Below, one piece after another: positions 34,362 to 43,073 of a stretch of DNA of 64,000 bases. The notes under the pieces were generated by a model. It did not search any database. It was given only the letters and a program-made list of their open reading frames with translations, and was not told the DNA's origin. The translations under genes and the position numbers were made by a program. Every line of letters starts with the position of its first letter. The first letter of the stretch is position 1. Source of the stretch: Cytophagales bacterium (GTDB lineage Bacteria; Bacteroidota; Bacteroidia; Cytophagales; Bernardetiaceae); NCBI GenBank assembly GCA_004293815.1, contig RDZD01000023.1:62001-126000 (forward strand). Reading direction: 5' to 3'.

Positions 34362-35843
34362 CTAAAGTTCTAAGATTTTCATTTCCACACGTCTGTTTTT
34401 TTCAGGATTGTTAGGATCTATGGGGCGCGTCCCGCCAAAGGCGCGTATGACTATCCGGCTTTTGTCAATGCCACGCTTCACCAAAAAATTGACCACTTCC
34501 CGCACACGGTCGCCCGAAAGCTGAAGTTGTAGCTTACTAATGCGTTCATAGTCAGGTGAACTAGGGTCAGGGTCTTTGTCTGTGTGTCCTGCCAACTCAA
34601 TTTTAACCTTTGGATTGGCCTTCATAAATCTAAAAAGGCTATAAACACCCAAAGTGTCAAGAAGTTTGTAGCTTTTATTCTCAAAAAGCAAGTTCTCAAG
34701 CGAAACACTTTCACCTTTAGCCACTTCGGTTTCGTTAATGGTAACTGTAGGCTCTTTCTTAGGTTCTTCAAGCGTAGCCACCACAGCGGCTGTTTCGTTT
34801 ACCTCCTCGATGTTTGAATCAGGGACACTAGACTTGACAATGATTTTGGGATCCAATGAATAAAAGCCCATTTCCACAGTACCTATCCAAACTATGCCTT
34901 TAGAGTTTACGTCTACGCAAGTGGCCTCACTGCTCTTAAAATCAGAGTTATTTTTGTCATAATAAACCCATTCTGGTTCTTTAACAGAGGCTTCTTTCTC
35001 TTCAAAACCAGCAATATAAGATCCTGCAATCCAAATCGCTTTGCCTTTATAGATGGCCGCATCGTTAAACTGCGTTGCTCTTTTCATACCTTTTTTGGCA
35101 AGACGGGTTAAGTCTTTAAACTTATAAAAACAACTGAATTGCAAACGGCCTTTTTCGTCCAAATAGCTCGTACAAGAGCTAGGCGTACCGCGAGTAAGTA
35201 CTTTAATCACTTCAGTATAAACATCATACATATACCACTTAGTGCCGTCTTTGGTACTAAACAACCCTTCTTTTGTACCGACCCAAACCATACCCTCTAA
35301 ATCCACAGCTACGCTTGTTATTTGATTGCTACCCAGGCCATTATCGGTTGTACTCATGTCGAAAGCAGACCAGTCGCCTTTGGCATCTAGCTGATAGAGA
35401 CCCGCATCCGCTGTGGCTATCCATTTTCTACCCTCTGCATCTATGGCGATATCCTTGATATACAGGTTTTTGTTTTTAAACACTGGAAACCTAAACTGTT
35501 CCAATACTTTTCCGCTTGGTGAAATGCAAATAAGGCTATAACCTTTATAATAAGAGCCTACCCAAGCATTGCCCTGTGCATCAAAGTCTATGGCACTGAT
35601 GTTTCGCACAATGGAATCCATGCTATTGGGCTGTTTGAAAATGCGCCAAGTGGAGTCGGACTTATAGCAAGCTAAATAATTTTCTGTGCCCACCCACACA
35701 TTGTCTGAAGCATCTACAGCGATACATGTCACGCGTTTTTCGGGCAAAGGAGTATTGTCAGTATTAAAATTCCGAAAATATTGTGCCCGCGCATTGAAAA
35801 CACAAAGCAAAGTAGCCAAAACTATAAAAAAGCACTTAAACAT
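34362..35843 (-). CDS. Two-component-regulator-propeller protein with C-terminal OmpA domain
   Basis: A 493-residue protein with a signal peptide (FFIVLATLLCVFNARAQ). Residues up to about 340 hold recurring beta-propeller blades with the signature D..GNVWVGT (CIAVDASDNVWVGTEN, IDFDAQGNAWVGSY, VAVDLEGMVWVGTKEG, VDVNSKGIVWIGTVE). An acidic linker is followed by an OmpA-like peptidoglycan-binding domain (VKIELAGHTDKDPDP, DRVREVVNFLVKRGIDKSRI, NRRVEMKILEL). This would fix a propeller sensor to the cell wall. I start at ATG 35843, where the signal peptide begins. It converges with the barrel gene with a 9-base gap. Confidence 0.85.
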   Translation of the reverse strand: MFKCFFIVLATLLCVFNARAQYFRNFNTDNTPLPEKRVTCIAVDASDNVWVGTENYLACYKSDSTWRIFKQPNSMDSIVRNISAIDFDAQGNAWVGSYYKGYSLICISPSGKVLEQFRFPVFKNKNLYIKDIAIDAEGRKWIATADAGLYQLDAKGDWSAFDMSTTDNGLGSNQITSVAVDLEGMVWVGTKEGLFSTKDGTKWYMYDVYTEVIKVLTRGTPSSCTSYLDEKGRLQFSCFYKFKDLTRLAKKGMKRATQFNDAAIYKGKAIWIAGSYIAGFEEKEASVKEPEWVYYDKNNSDFKSSEATCVDVNSKGIVWIGTVEMGFYSLDPKIIVKSSVPDSNIEEVNETAAVVATLEEPKKEPTVTINETEVAKGESVSLENLLFENKSYKLLDTLGVYSLFRFMKANPKVKIELAGHTDKDPDPSSPDYERISKLQLQLSGDRVREVVNFLVKRGIDKSRIVIRAFGGTRPIDPNNPEKNRRVEMKILEL

Positions 35844-35992
35844 AACCTTAGAAGCTTGAATGTGTCCTATGCAAAGCAATATCTGATACTAAACCAGATA
35901 ACGAAAAAAAGGTGGCGAAATTACGACCTTAACCAAAAATAAAACAGGATCAAGCTCTATAAGTTTTGATTGAAGCCCTCTTTTAACTTTTC

Positions 35993-36583
35993 TTAGTACA
36001 GTTCTGAGCTATAAAAATCATTCATCAGAATATAGTTTTCAACATCTTGCGGCACAAGATAGGCAATGCTCTGCCCTTTGGCTCGTTTGTTTCTGATAAA
36101 GGTGGCTGAAATATCCATCAGCGGAACATCTTTCAGCAGCGTAAAAGCAGGGTGCTGATGCCAGTGTGTAAGCTCAGCGTGAGGACGAGGAAATACCAAA
36201 AAATGGTAATGAAGAACCAATTCTTCTGCTTTTTTCCATTTCTCGAAATGTTTAAGGTTATCTTCGCCCACAAGCACAAAAAATTGATGATCAGGATACT
36301 GTGCCCCAAGAGCCTGAAGCGTATCTATCGTGAAACTGGGTTTGGGCAATTCATATTCAAGATCACAAACATCGAGCAAGGGGTTGCCTGCAATAGCCAA
36401 TCTGACCATTTCTAGCCGATCATATTCTGAAAGTAGACTTTTTTGCGCTTTAAAAGGATTTTGAGGAGAGGGGATAAACCATACTTGGTCTAAGCCTTTC
36501 AGCTCACATACCGTTTGTGCAACAATCAAATGACCAACATGAACAGGGTTAAAAGACCCAAAATAAAGACCAACTTTAGACAT
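35993..36583 (-). CDS. nadD: Nicotinate-nucleotide adenylyltransferase
   Basis: A 196-residue enzyme that adenylates nicotinate mononucleotide in NAD synthesis. It has the nucleotidyltransferase motif GSFNPVHVGHLIVAQ (HxGH), a substrate loop WFIPSPQNPFK, FVLVGEDNLKHFEKWK, and ISATFIRNKRAKGQSI, which carries the SxTxxR motif. Length is normal. A small membrane protein gene precedes it by 29 bases on the same strand. Confidence 0.96.
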   Translation of the reverse strand: MSKVGLYFGSFNPVHVGHLIVAQTVCELKGLDQVWFIPSPQNPFKAQKSLLSEYDRLEMVRLAIAGNPLLDVCDLEYELPKPSFTIDTLQALGAQYPDHQFFVLVGEDNLKHFEKWKKAEELVLHYHFLVFPRPHAELTHWHQHPAFTLLKDVPLMDISATFIRNKRAKGQSIAYLVPQDVENYILMNDFYSSELY

Positions 36584-36612
36584 AAATTTTCTGCAAAAAA
36601 CAAGAGCAGTAC

Positions 36613-36981
36613 TTAAACCGTACCAAAGTACTCAATATACAGACGCTGTAGCTCGGGTATCACATAACGTGCTACTACATAAATTGCGCCATAAAAAAGT
36701 CCCCAAAAGCTCAGAAAAGAAAGCGTCTGTCCTAAAATAAAGCCTACTTCGTTCCAGCGCATAAACAACTGAAAACCAAAAAAATAAGAGTAGTAAAGCA
36801 AGCTTTCTAGCATAAATTTGCCACTACACCACTGCCCTAAAAAATACCAGACAGAATCAGAATCATAAAAAAAATAGGTTCTTAAAAAGACCAAAGTACC
36901 CAAAAAAACATAACACGAAGCAGCAATAAAGCTCCAAAACGTGTAGGGAGAATTACGAAAGTATTGGGCAAGAACACTCAT
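36613..36981 (-). CDS. Small membrane protein of unknown function
   Basis: A 122-residue hydrophobic protein with about three membrane segments (FWSFIAASCYVFLGTLVFL, a middle LLYYSYFFGFQLF, and LSFLSFWGLFYGAIYVV) and many aromatic residues. I do not recognise a family. It sits 29 bases upstream of nadD and is probably co-transcribed with it. Confidence 0.65.
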   Translation of the reverse strand: MSVLAQYFRNSPYTFWSFIAASCYVFLGTLVFLRTYFFYDSDSVWYFLGQWCSGKFMLESLLYYSYFFGFQLFMRWNEVGFILGQTLSFLSFWGLFYGAIYVVARYVIPELQRLYIEYFGTV

Positions 36982-37059
36982 TACAAATGCTAGGGTCTAG
37001 TTACAGATGAGCAAATGTAATAGCTTAATCGAAAATTTCCTAGCGTTCGTCGATATTTT

Positions 37060-37950
37060 TTAATCTGTAACTTTAGCACTGCCGCTCATGGATTTTTTAT
37101 GAATCACATAAGCCAGTGTAATGCCGTGCGATGTACCGAGAGGTTGGTCATAATAGCCAAAGGCGTAGTCTATGACTAGCTTACGATGTCTCAGGCTTAA
37201 ACCCCAAAAGCTAGAAAAAGGCTGAGAGCGAAGTCCCATCCGAAGGGTTATTTTTTCGCTGAGCATATCATAAGCTAGGCCAGCCTTCAGATAAGCAGGG
37301 TTATCAGTATCTTTCTCTGTTTCAGCATTTATTGTCAGTTTGTTTGTAGGTCTGTAGGACAAACCCGCTTTCATCACAGTGGGCAAACGCTCGTCTAAAA
37401 AAGTTTGCACCTTGGCTTGATTCAAATTGTAGATGTGCATTCCCAGAAAAAGCTTGTTGCTTAACTGAGCCACTCCACCAAACTCAAGCACAAGCGCACT
37501 ACGCTGTCCTGTTCCCTGCCCCATGATTTGCAGATAATTAGCCTGAAAACCCAAACTAACTCCTTGTACTTTATGGCTGTAGCCTAGCGCGAGTCTATGC
37601 TCATTGTACACACCATCGCCAAAACGCCATACACCCACACCCACTGCCCCATTGCGGCTGTTGGGCATGACAAAACCCGCCGAAAAAGTAGGCAAGTTGA
37701 GCATGCTAAATCTATTTTCATAGGAAGCCCAAGCGGTGGTTTTTTCCACTTCACAGAGTGCACCAATATTGTTAAACATGGCTTGTGCGTCGCCCACCGT
37801 AACGGCTGCGTTGCCCATACCTTGCGCAGCAGCCCCTGCTTCATTGCGGCCACCACTCTGAGCGTGAAGCTCTGCACTTATTGCACAGAGCAAAGCTGAA
37901 ATCAACAGAAAAGTCTGCTTGGCTAATCTAAACCGTAAAAACAATGCCAT
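37060..37950 (-). CDS. PorV/UPF0164-like outer-membrane protein
   Basis: A 296-residue protein with a signal peptide (FLLISALLCAISAELHAQS). It starts its mature part with GGRNEAGAAAQGMGNAAVTVGDAQAMFNNIGAL, the N-terminal pattern of PorV/PorQ/FadL-like barrels, then alternating strands (TAWASYENRFSMLNLPTFSAGF, VSLGFQANYLQIMG, SHGITLAYVIH). In gliding bacteria such proteins can be part of type IX secretion or simply small barrels; which applies here is unclear. I begin at ATG 37950 because a promoter-like TAACTTTG lies at 37987-37980 and an upstream start at 38043 would precede it. Confidence 0.75.
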   Translation of the reverse strand: MALFLRFRLAKQTFLLISALLCAISAELHAQSGGRNEAGAAAQGMGNAAVTVGDAQAMFNNIGALCEVEKTTAWASYENRFSMLNLPTFSAGFVMPNSRNGAVGVGVWRFGDGVYNEHRLALGYSHKVQGVSLGFQANYLQIMGQGTGQRSALVLEFGGVAQLSNKLFLGMHIYNLNQAKVQTFLDERLPTVMKAGLSYRPTNKLTINAETEKDTDNPAYLKAGLAYDMLSEKITLRMGLRSQPFSSFWGLSLRHRKLVIDYAFGYYDQPLGTSHGITLAYVIHKKSMSGSAKVTD

Positions 37951-37979
37951 TCCTCTATGTAGTATATGTTTGAATGCTA

Positions 37980-37987
37980 CAAAGTTA
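37980..37987 (-). promoter_or_regulatory. -7 box of the PorV-like gene
   Basis: Reverse-strand TAACTTTG matches TAnnTTTG, with TCTG instead of TTTG at the -33 spacing. It lies 30 bases upstream of ATG 37950 and decides against the longer in-frame start. Confidence 0.45.
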
Positions 37988-38133
37988 GATGATTGGTTTT
38001 GAGAAACAGACGCTTTGATGTGAACTTTTGGAGAAAGATGCAATGGCTGCCTTCTGAGGCAGTCACACAGATGAGAATTGAGGAAAGAAATTCATCAGAT
38101 GATTTGAGTTAAACAAATTATCTTACTTTTCTG

Positions 38134-41040
38134 CTAACGGTTTTTGATTTTTTTCCAGCGGTCTTTGAGTTGGTCTTTCACCTTATCTTTCAGATTTTTG
38201 TTGGTGGTGTCGGCAAGAATATCTTCCAAAAGTTCTTTGCCCTGCTCGGTCACTTCTTCTTTAACCTCTGCTTTGATAGCAGCTTTTATCTGATTCTGAA
38301 GCAAGGTTTTATCAAAAGAAACTCTGGGTTGAGCGTAGCTCCCCTTCAAAGTAAAGTGCAGATCTAAATGATCAAGCTGTGCCTTAGAGACATCTAAGCT
38401 AAACCAATCTTGTATTTTACTGGCCATTAAGCTTTTGGGCACCATCATCATCATTTTGTAGTCTATGCTGCCATCTACGCCCGTGCTGCCTTCCACACCC
38501 GCCAGACATTCGCCCAATGCAAAGCTATAGGGTTTGACAAACATTCTACCGTTTTCGATGCTGAACTGCATGATTAAGTCCATTAAAGTACTGTTCTCTA
38601 AACTTTTCAGACCCGTTTGGGCAATAATCGATTTCATCAGAGGATCTTGTTTAAAACTAGCTTGTTTGAGTAGCATGCTGCCGCCACCTGTCAAGCTCAG
38701 TAAATCTGGCATCATATCTTGTTTGAGTCCGCCTTTCATTTTGAATTTGGTGTTGAAAATGCCTTCTACATTTTTGGCCACTGGCGCAAAGGTTTGAACA
38801 GTATTGAAATTTTGCGCAGCATTGCCCAAGCCCATTTCCAAAATATCTAGGTCAAAGTCAAAAAGTGGTTTGGCTAAATTACGACTGTCATAGAGGCCAG
38901 AAGTGCGAATAGTACCACCCAAAGTGTTGAATATCAAATTATTCATGCGTACTGTACCATTTTTAGCAATGATAGTACCTGTCATATTTTTAAGTGTGAG
39001 ATTGTCGTAGAGTACCTCCTCGATGTTGGCATTGAAGGTAAAATCAATGTCTTTAGGCACTTCAAAAACGGTTAGAGGCTCTTCGGTTGTTGTAGAAGCA
39101 GCCTCTTCCTCGGCCAACCACTCATTCACATCAAACTTTCTACTCTTCAGGCTCATATTGCCCACCAGAATAGCGGGGGTTTCTTTTAGGCCAGTTGCAT
39201 GAAAACCGTAGGCTAAGTAGTTGAGTAAATGGCCAGTAATATTTAAATCGCTTTTACCTGCACTACCCAAAAAACTGGTGATAATCAATCTTTCGGGTGT
39301 AAAAGTCATTTCAGAGGCATCAATATTGAAGCCTTGTGGCAAATCTTCCGACTTATATTTGAAGTTTTTGAGGCTCATTTTGCCTGAAGTGGGCAGTTTA
39401 TCGTACTTAGAAGCCTCAATATCTGACATTTTGCCTTTTGTGATCAAATCCATGGCCATTTGGCCTGTGATTGTGGTTTTTTCTATGGGGTAAATTTTGG
39501 TTATTTTCCCCAAATCCAACAATCCTTTCACTTTCAGATCATAGGTATAGTCATCCAAATTCACAATAGAGCCGTTAATTTCGAAAGGATTTTTGTCTAC
39601 AAGCAAGATAAGTTTATTGAGTTCTATGGATGTATCCGCCATTTTTCCACTGGTATTACTGGCTGTAGCATCCATCTCTATGTTTTCCATAGGTATCGGG
39701 TAGGCTAAGTGCTTCAGATAGCCTTGTTGCAAAGAGGCTTTGGCGTTAATGTTTGGGATAACACTTTTGGCTTCGCTATAAAGTCCATTGGCCTTAAGAT
39801 TAAGCCCAAAAAGCCCTTTCATATCAAGGCTGTCCATAGGAAACATGGTTTTAAGCTCTGCCAGATTGACTTTGGCATTGATGTCAGCATCAATCCAATA
39901 ATCTGTAAGACCTTTTACTTTCAACCTACCGCTCACGGGATTGCTGCCCAGCTTAAGCGCAAATTGCTGTATATCAATAGTCGTATTTTCTAAGTTGCCG
40001 TCTTTGTTGTCTATGTTCATGCTCATTTGTATGTCCTGAACAGCCGAAGGAAGGTCTGGGTACTGTAAAAATCCATTTTTTACGCCCATTTTAAGCCCGA
40101 AAGCAGGCATTTTGTTTTTGGTGTCATCATACGTCCCTTTAGCAAAGCCCTCAAACACCAAGCTACCACTCGTTTTAATGCTTTCGTAGCCCTCCATAAA
40201 CACAGCAGGAATCAGGGAAAGTAAATTCTTAAATTCGCTTTCAGCGGCTTTGAAGGTAATATCCATGTCATAACCACTGGCAGGCATAGCGAACATTCCC
40301 GCGAAGCTAAAAGCAAAATCGTTGATTTTGATGTTATTTTCTTTGAACTTGTAGGTAGATGTGGCCATATTCATATCCATGATCACCTTTGCGCTCAGCT
40401 TATTTTTGTTAAAATAATTGATGTTATCAAAATTGAGGCTGAGGCTATCCACATCGGTTTGGGTAACAAGATCAAATAAATCGCTATCTAGCTCGCCAGA
40501 ACCACTGTGGTTAAAGCCCTTTAGGCTGACCCAGCAAGGCAAGGAGGCATCAGAATAACGAATTGTGCCATTGGTGATTTTCCAAGAATCAAGGGCTATT
40601 TTTGAGCTACCCTCTTCTTCAGTAATGGGCTTGGCGGCATTATCTGGAATGGCAATATCATAATTGGCGCGTCCATCTTTGAGTACACGTACATAAACAT
40701 CAGGTTCTTCTATATCAATGCTTTTGATGATGATTTCATCAGAAAAAACACTCCAAAAATTGATACAAATTTCAAAAGTTTTGGCCTTGAGAAGTGTGTC
40801 TCCCTCAAATGGGGCTTTGTTATGTATTTCAAAGTTCTCAAGTCCCACTTCCAAATCAGGGAAGCTCGACAGAAGAGAGAGGTCTATGTCCTTGAAAGTA
40901 ATTTTAGCATTCACATACTTTTCAGACATAGTCAAAACTTTTTCTTTGGCCGCACCCGCAAAAAACTTGGGAGTAAGCCAAACCAATAGCAAAACAAGCG
41001 CAAAACCGCCCGCCAAATAGTAATATGAACGTTTTTTCAT
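38134..41040 (-). CDS. AsmA-family large membrane-anchored protein
   Basis: A 968-residue protein with an N-terminal membrane anchor (YYYLAGGFALVLLLVWLTPKFFAG), then AKEKVLTMSEKYVNAKITFKDIDLSLLSSFPDLEVGLENFEIHN, the AsmA start. Repeated beta-rich blocks follow (LKVKGLTDYWIDADINAKVNLAELK, GLFGLNLKANGLYSEAKS), with a C-terminal SLTGGGSMLLKQASFKQDP of AsmA_2 type. The end is a basic helix (KDQLKDRWKKIKNR). AsmA-like proteins bridge the periplasm and are linked to lipid transfer to the outer membrane. It lies upstream of the PorV-like gene on the same strand and 127 bases downstream of an MsbA-like exporter gene. Confidence 0.85.
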   Translation of the reverse strand: MKKRSYYYLAGGFALVLLLVWLTPKFFAGAAKEKVLTMSEKYVNAKITFKDIDLSLLSSFPDLEVGLENFEIHNKAPFEGDTLLKAKTFEICINFWSVFSDEIIIKSIDIEEPDVYVRVLKDGRANYDIAIPDNAAKPITEEEGSSKIALDSWKITNGTIRYSDASLPCWVSLKGFNHSGSGELDSDLFDLVTQTDVDSLSLNFDNINYFNKNKLSAKVIMDMNMATSTYKFKENNIKINDFAFSFAGMFAMPASGYDMDITFKAAESEFKNLLSLIPAVFMEGYESIKTSGSLVFEGFAKGTYDDTKNKMPAFGLKMGVKNGFLQYPDLPSAVQDIQMSMNIDNKDGNLENTTIDIQQFALKLGSNPVSGRLKVKGLTDYWIDADINAKVNLAELKTMFPMDSLDMKGLFGLNLKANGLYSEAKSVIPNINAKASLQQGYLKHLAYPIPMENIEMDATASNTSGKMADTSIELNKLILLVDKNPFEINGSIVNLDDYTYDLKVKGLLDLGKITKIYPIEKTTITGQMAMDLITKGKMSDIEASKYDKLPTSGKMSLKNFKYKSEDLPQGFNIDASEMTFTPERLIITSFLGSAGKSDLNITGHLLNYLAYGFHATGLKETPAILVGNMSLKSRKFDVNEWLAEEEAASTTTEEPLTVFEVPKDIDFTFNANIEEVLYDNLTLKNMTGTIIAKNGTVRMNNLIFNTLGGTIRTSGLYDSRNLAKPLFDFDLDILEMGLGNAAQNFNTVQTFAPVAKNVEGIFNTKFKMKGGLKQDMMPDLLSLTGGGSMLLKQASFKQDPLMKSIIAQTGLKSLENSTLMDLIMQFSIENGRMFVKPYSFALGECLAGVEGSTGVDGSIDYKMMMMVPKSLMASKIQDWFSLDVSKAQLDHLDLHFTLKGSYAQPRVSFDKTLLQNQIKAAIKAEVKEEVTEQGKELLEDILADTTNKNLKDKVKDQLKDRWKKIKNR

Positions 41041-41167
41041 TGGTTTATTCTTTTGAGTTGTCTTTAGAATGCGAGCAGAGAAGCCCTTGCCTGACGTGCA
41101 AAAATAAACAAAAAGTGGAAATACCTAGACTCTGAAATATTTTTTCTAAGAAGCACTACAAAGCTGT

Positions 41168-42940
41168 CTACTTATTCACACTGAGATCTTTGAATTGCAT
41201 TTTGTGCAAAGTGGCATAATAATTATTTTGGGCGAGTAGCTCTTCGTGCGTGCCCTGTTCTTTGATTTCACCTTTATCTAGCACAATGATTCGGTCTGCT
41301 TCCTGAATAGTTGAAAGGCGGTGTGCAATGACGATAGCGGTACGTCCCTTCATCATTTTCTCTATAGCGTGCTGAATGAGTTCTTCTGTTTCACTATCCA
41401 CAGAGGAGGTGGCCTCATCCAGAATGAGAATTTTGGGGTTGAAAATCATAGCTCTCACAAAAGAAATGAGTTGTCGCTGTCCCACCGAAAGGGTAGCCCC
41501 ACGCTCCATCACGTTGTAATCAAAGCCATTGGGCAGTTTTTCTATAAACTCAAGCGCACCCACCATTTCTGCAGCCTGACGCACAGCCTCTCTGGTAATG
41601 TTGGGGTCTCCGAGTGTAATGTTTTCAAAAATCGTAGTAGAAAACAAAAACACATCTTGAAGTACCACACCCACCTGAGAGCGCACGGAATCTAGGGTGT
41701 AATCCTCAATATTTCGCCCGTCTATCCATATCTCACCGCTTTGTATTTCATAGAGCTTGGTCAGCAGGTTAATAACTGAGGATTTGCCCGCACCTGTAGC
41801 CCCTACCAGAGCCAGCGTTTCGCCTGGCTGTACACGAAACGATATCCCTTTAAGCACAAAATTGTAACCGTCATAGGCAAAAGAGACGTTTTTAAATTCA
41901 ACATCGCCTTTTAAGTTTTCAAGTTCTATCGTTCCATGATGCGGAATAGTTTCGTCTGTGTCTAAAAGTTTGAGCAGCCTGTCTGAGCCTACAATTCCCA
42001 GCTGTAGCGTATTGAAACGGTCCGCAATCATGCGTATGGGTCTAAAGAACATAGCAATGTACATAATAAAAGCTACCAAAACTCCCAAGGTGACTTCTTC
42101 TTGAAGTACCAACCGCGCTCCAAACCAAACCAAAAGCCCTGTCCCAATAGCTGATATAATTTCGGCCACAGGAAAATAAACCGAATAATAGAACACCGTT
42201 TTGATTTGCGCTCGCGTGTGTTCTTGGTTAATTTCTCTGAATTTTTTGTATTCTCTGGCTTCGCTGTTAAAAAATTGCACCACAGACATCCCAGTAATGT
42301 GTTCTTGTACAAAAGAGTTCAAATTACTTACAGCAGTACGCACTTCATCAAAACCCACTTTTACTTTCTCCTTAAAAATGTATGTGCTAAGCAGCAAAAC
42401 AGGCAGCATGGACATACTGATAAGCGTCAGTCGCCAGTCAGTATAAAACATCAAAATGAGAATAAAAATAAGCTGAAGCGCATCGCCCGCAATGTTGGCG
42501 ATGCCATCCGTGAAGATGTTTGACAGGGTTTCTACATCTGAAATGGTACGGGTTACGAGGCGGCCTATGGGTGTTTGATCATAAAACCGAAGCTTGAGCC
42601 GTGTAACATGCCTAAACACCTGCAAACGAATATCTTTAATGATGGACTGGCCCAAGAAACCTGAATAATAACTGTGATAATACTCCGCTACAGCCTGAGA
42701 AATAGCCAAAATAACCAAAAGGATAGCCATTTGAGCCAAGCCTTCGTAGTCATAGTTGGCTATTTTCTGATCTATGGCGTGCTGAATGATATAAGGCTTT
42801 ATGGGGCCTAGAACGCCTGTAAGAACAGTAAGAGATAGTACTAACCAAAAATAGCTTTTGTAGGGCTGCAAATACACAAAAATCCTTTTCAGAATTTTTA
42901 GATCAAAGATTTTTCCCGAGGGCTTTTCGCCTGCTGACAT
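41168..42940 (-). CDS. MsbA-like ABC exporter (fused membrane and ATPase domains)
   Basis: A 590-residue half-transporter. The membrane domain (about 15-320, six helices) is followed by an ABC domain with Walker A (VGATGAGKSSVI), a Q-loop (VGVVLQDVFLFSTTIFENI), an intact signature LSVGQRQ, Walker B with catalytic Glu (ILILDEATSSVDSE) and an H-loop (IAHRLSTI). It probably works as a homodimer flipping a lipid, lipid A precursor or drug. A full promoter lies 77 bases upstream. An AsmA-family gene follows on the same strand, so envelope lipid transport is a plausible theme. Confidence 0.92.
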   Translation of the reverse strand: MSAGEKPSGKIFDLKILKRIFVYLQPYKSYFWLVLSLTVLTGVLGPIKPYIIQHAIDQKIANYDYEGLAQMAILLVILAISQAVAEYYHSYYSGFLGQSIIKDIRLQVFRHVTRLKLRFYDQTPIGRLVTRTISDVETLSNIFTDGIANIAGDALQLIFILILMFYTDWRLTLISMSMLPVLLLSTYIFKEKVKVGFDEVRTAVSNLNSFVQEHITGMSVVQFFNSEAREYKKFREINQEHTRAQIKTVFYYSVYFPVAEIISAIGTGLLVWFGARLVLQEEVTLGVLVAFIMYIAMFFRPIRMIADRFNTLQLGIVGSDRLLKLLDTDETIPHHGTIELENLKGDVEFKNVSFAYDGYNFVLKGISFRVQPGETLALVGATGAGKSSVINLLTKLYEIQSGEIWIDGRNIEDYTLDSVRSQVGVVLQDVFLFSTTIFENITLGDPNITREAVRQAAEMVGALEFIEKLPNGFDYNVMERGATLSVGQRQLISFVRAMIFNPKILILDEATSSVDSETEELIQHAIEKMMKGRTAIVIAHRLSTIQEADRIIVLDKGEIKEQGTHEELLAQNNYYATLHKMQFKDLSVNK

Positions 42941-43016
42941 AGTATGTTTGGCTTAAAAACGATTTATTTTTGAGCCTAGTTGAGTTTTCGTAAAAGTATT
43001 ATTCAAAATAGTTTGG

Positions 43017-43048
43017 CAAATATAAGATTTTTGACTTCAAAAAAGCAA
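43017..43048 (-). promoter_or_regulatory. Promoter of the MsbA-like exporter
   Basis: Reverse-strand TTG (43048-43046), a 21-base spacer and TATATTTG (43024-43017) fit the consensus. Confidence 0.6.
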
Positions 43049-43073
43049 GTTTATGCACTAAAAGAGGCTAAGC

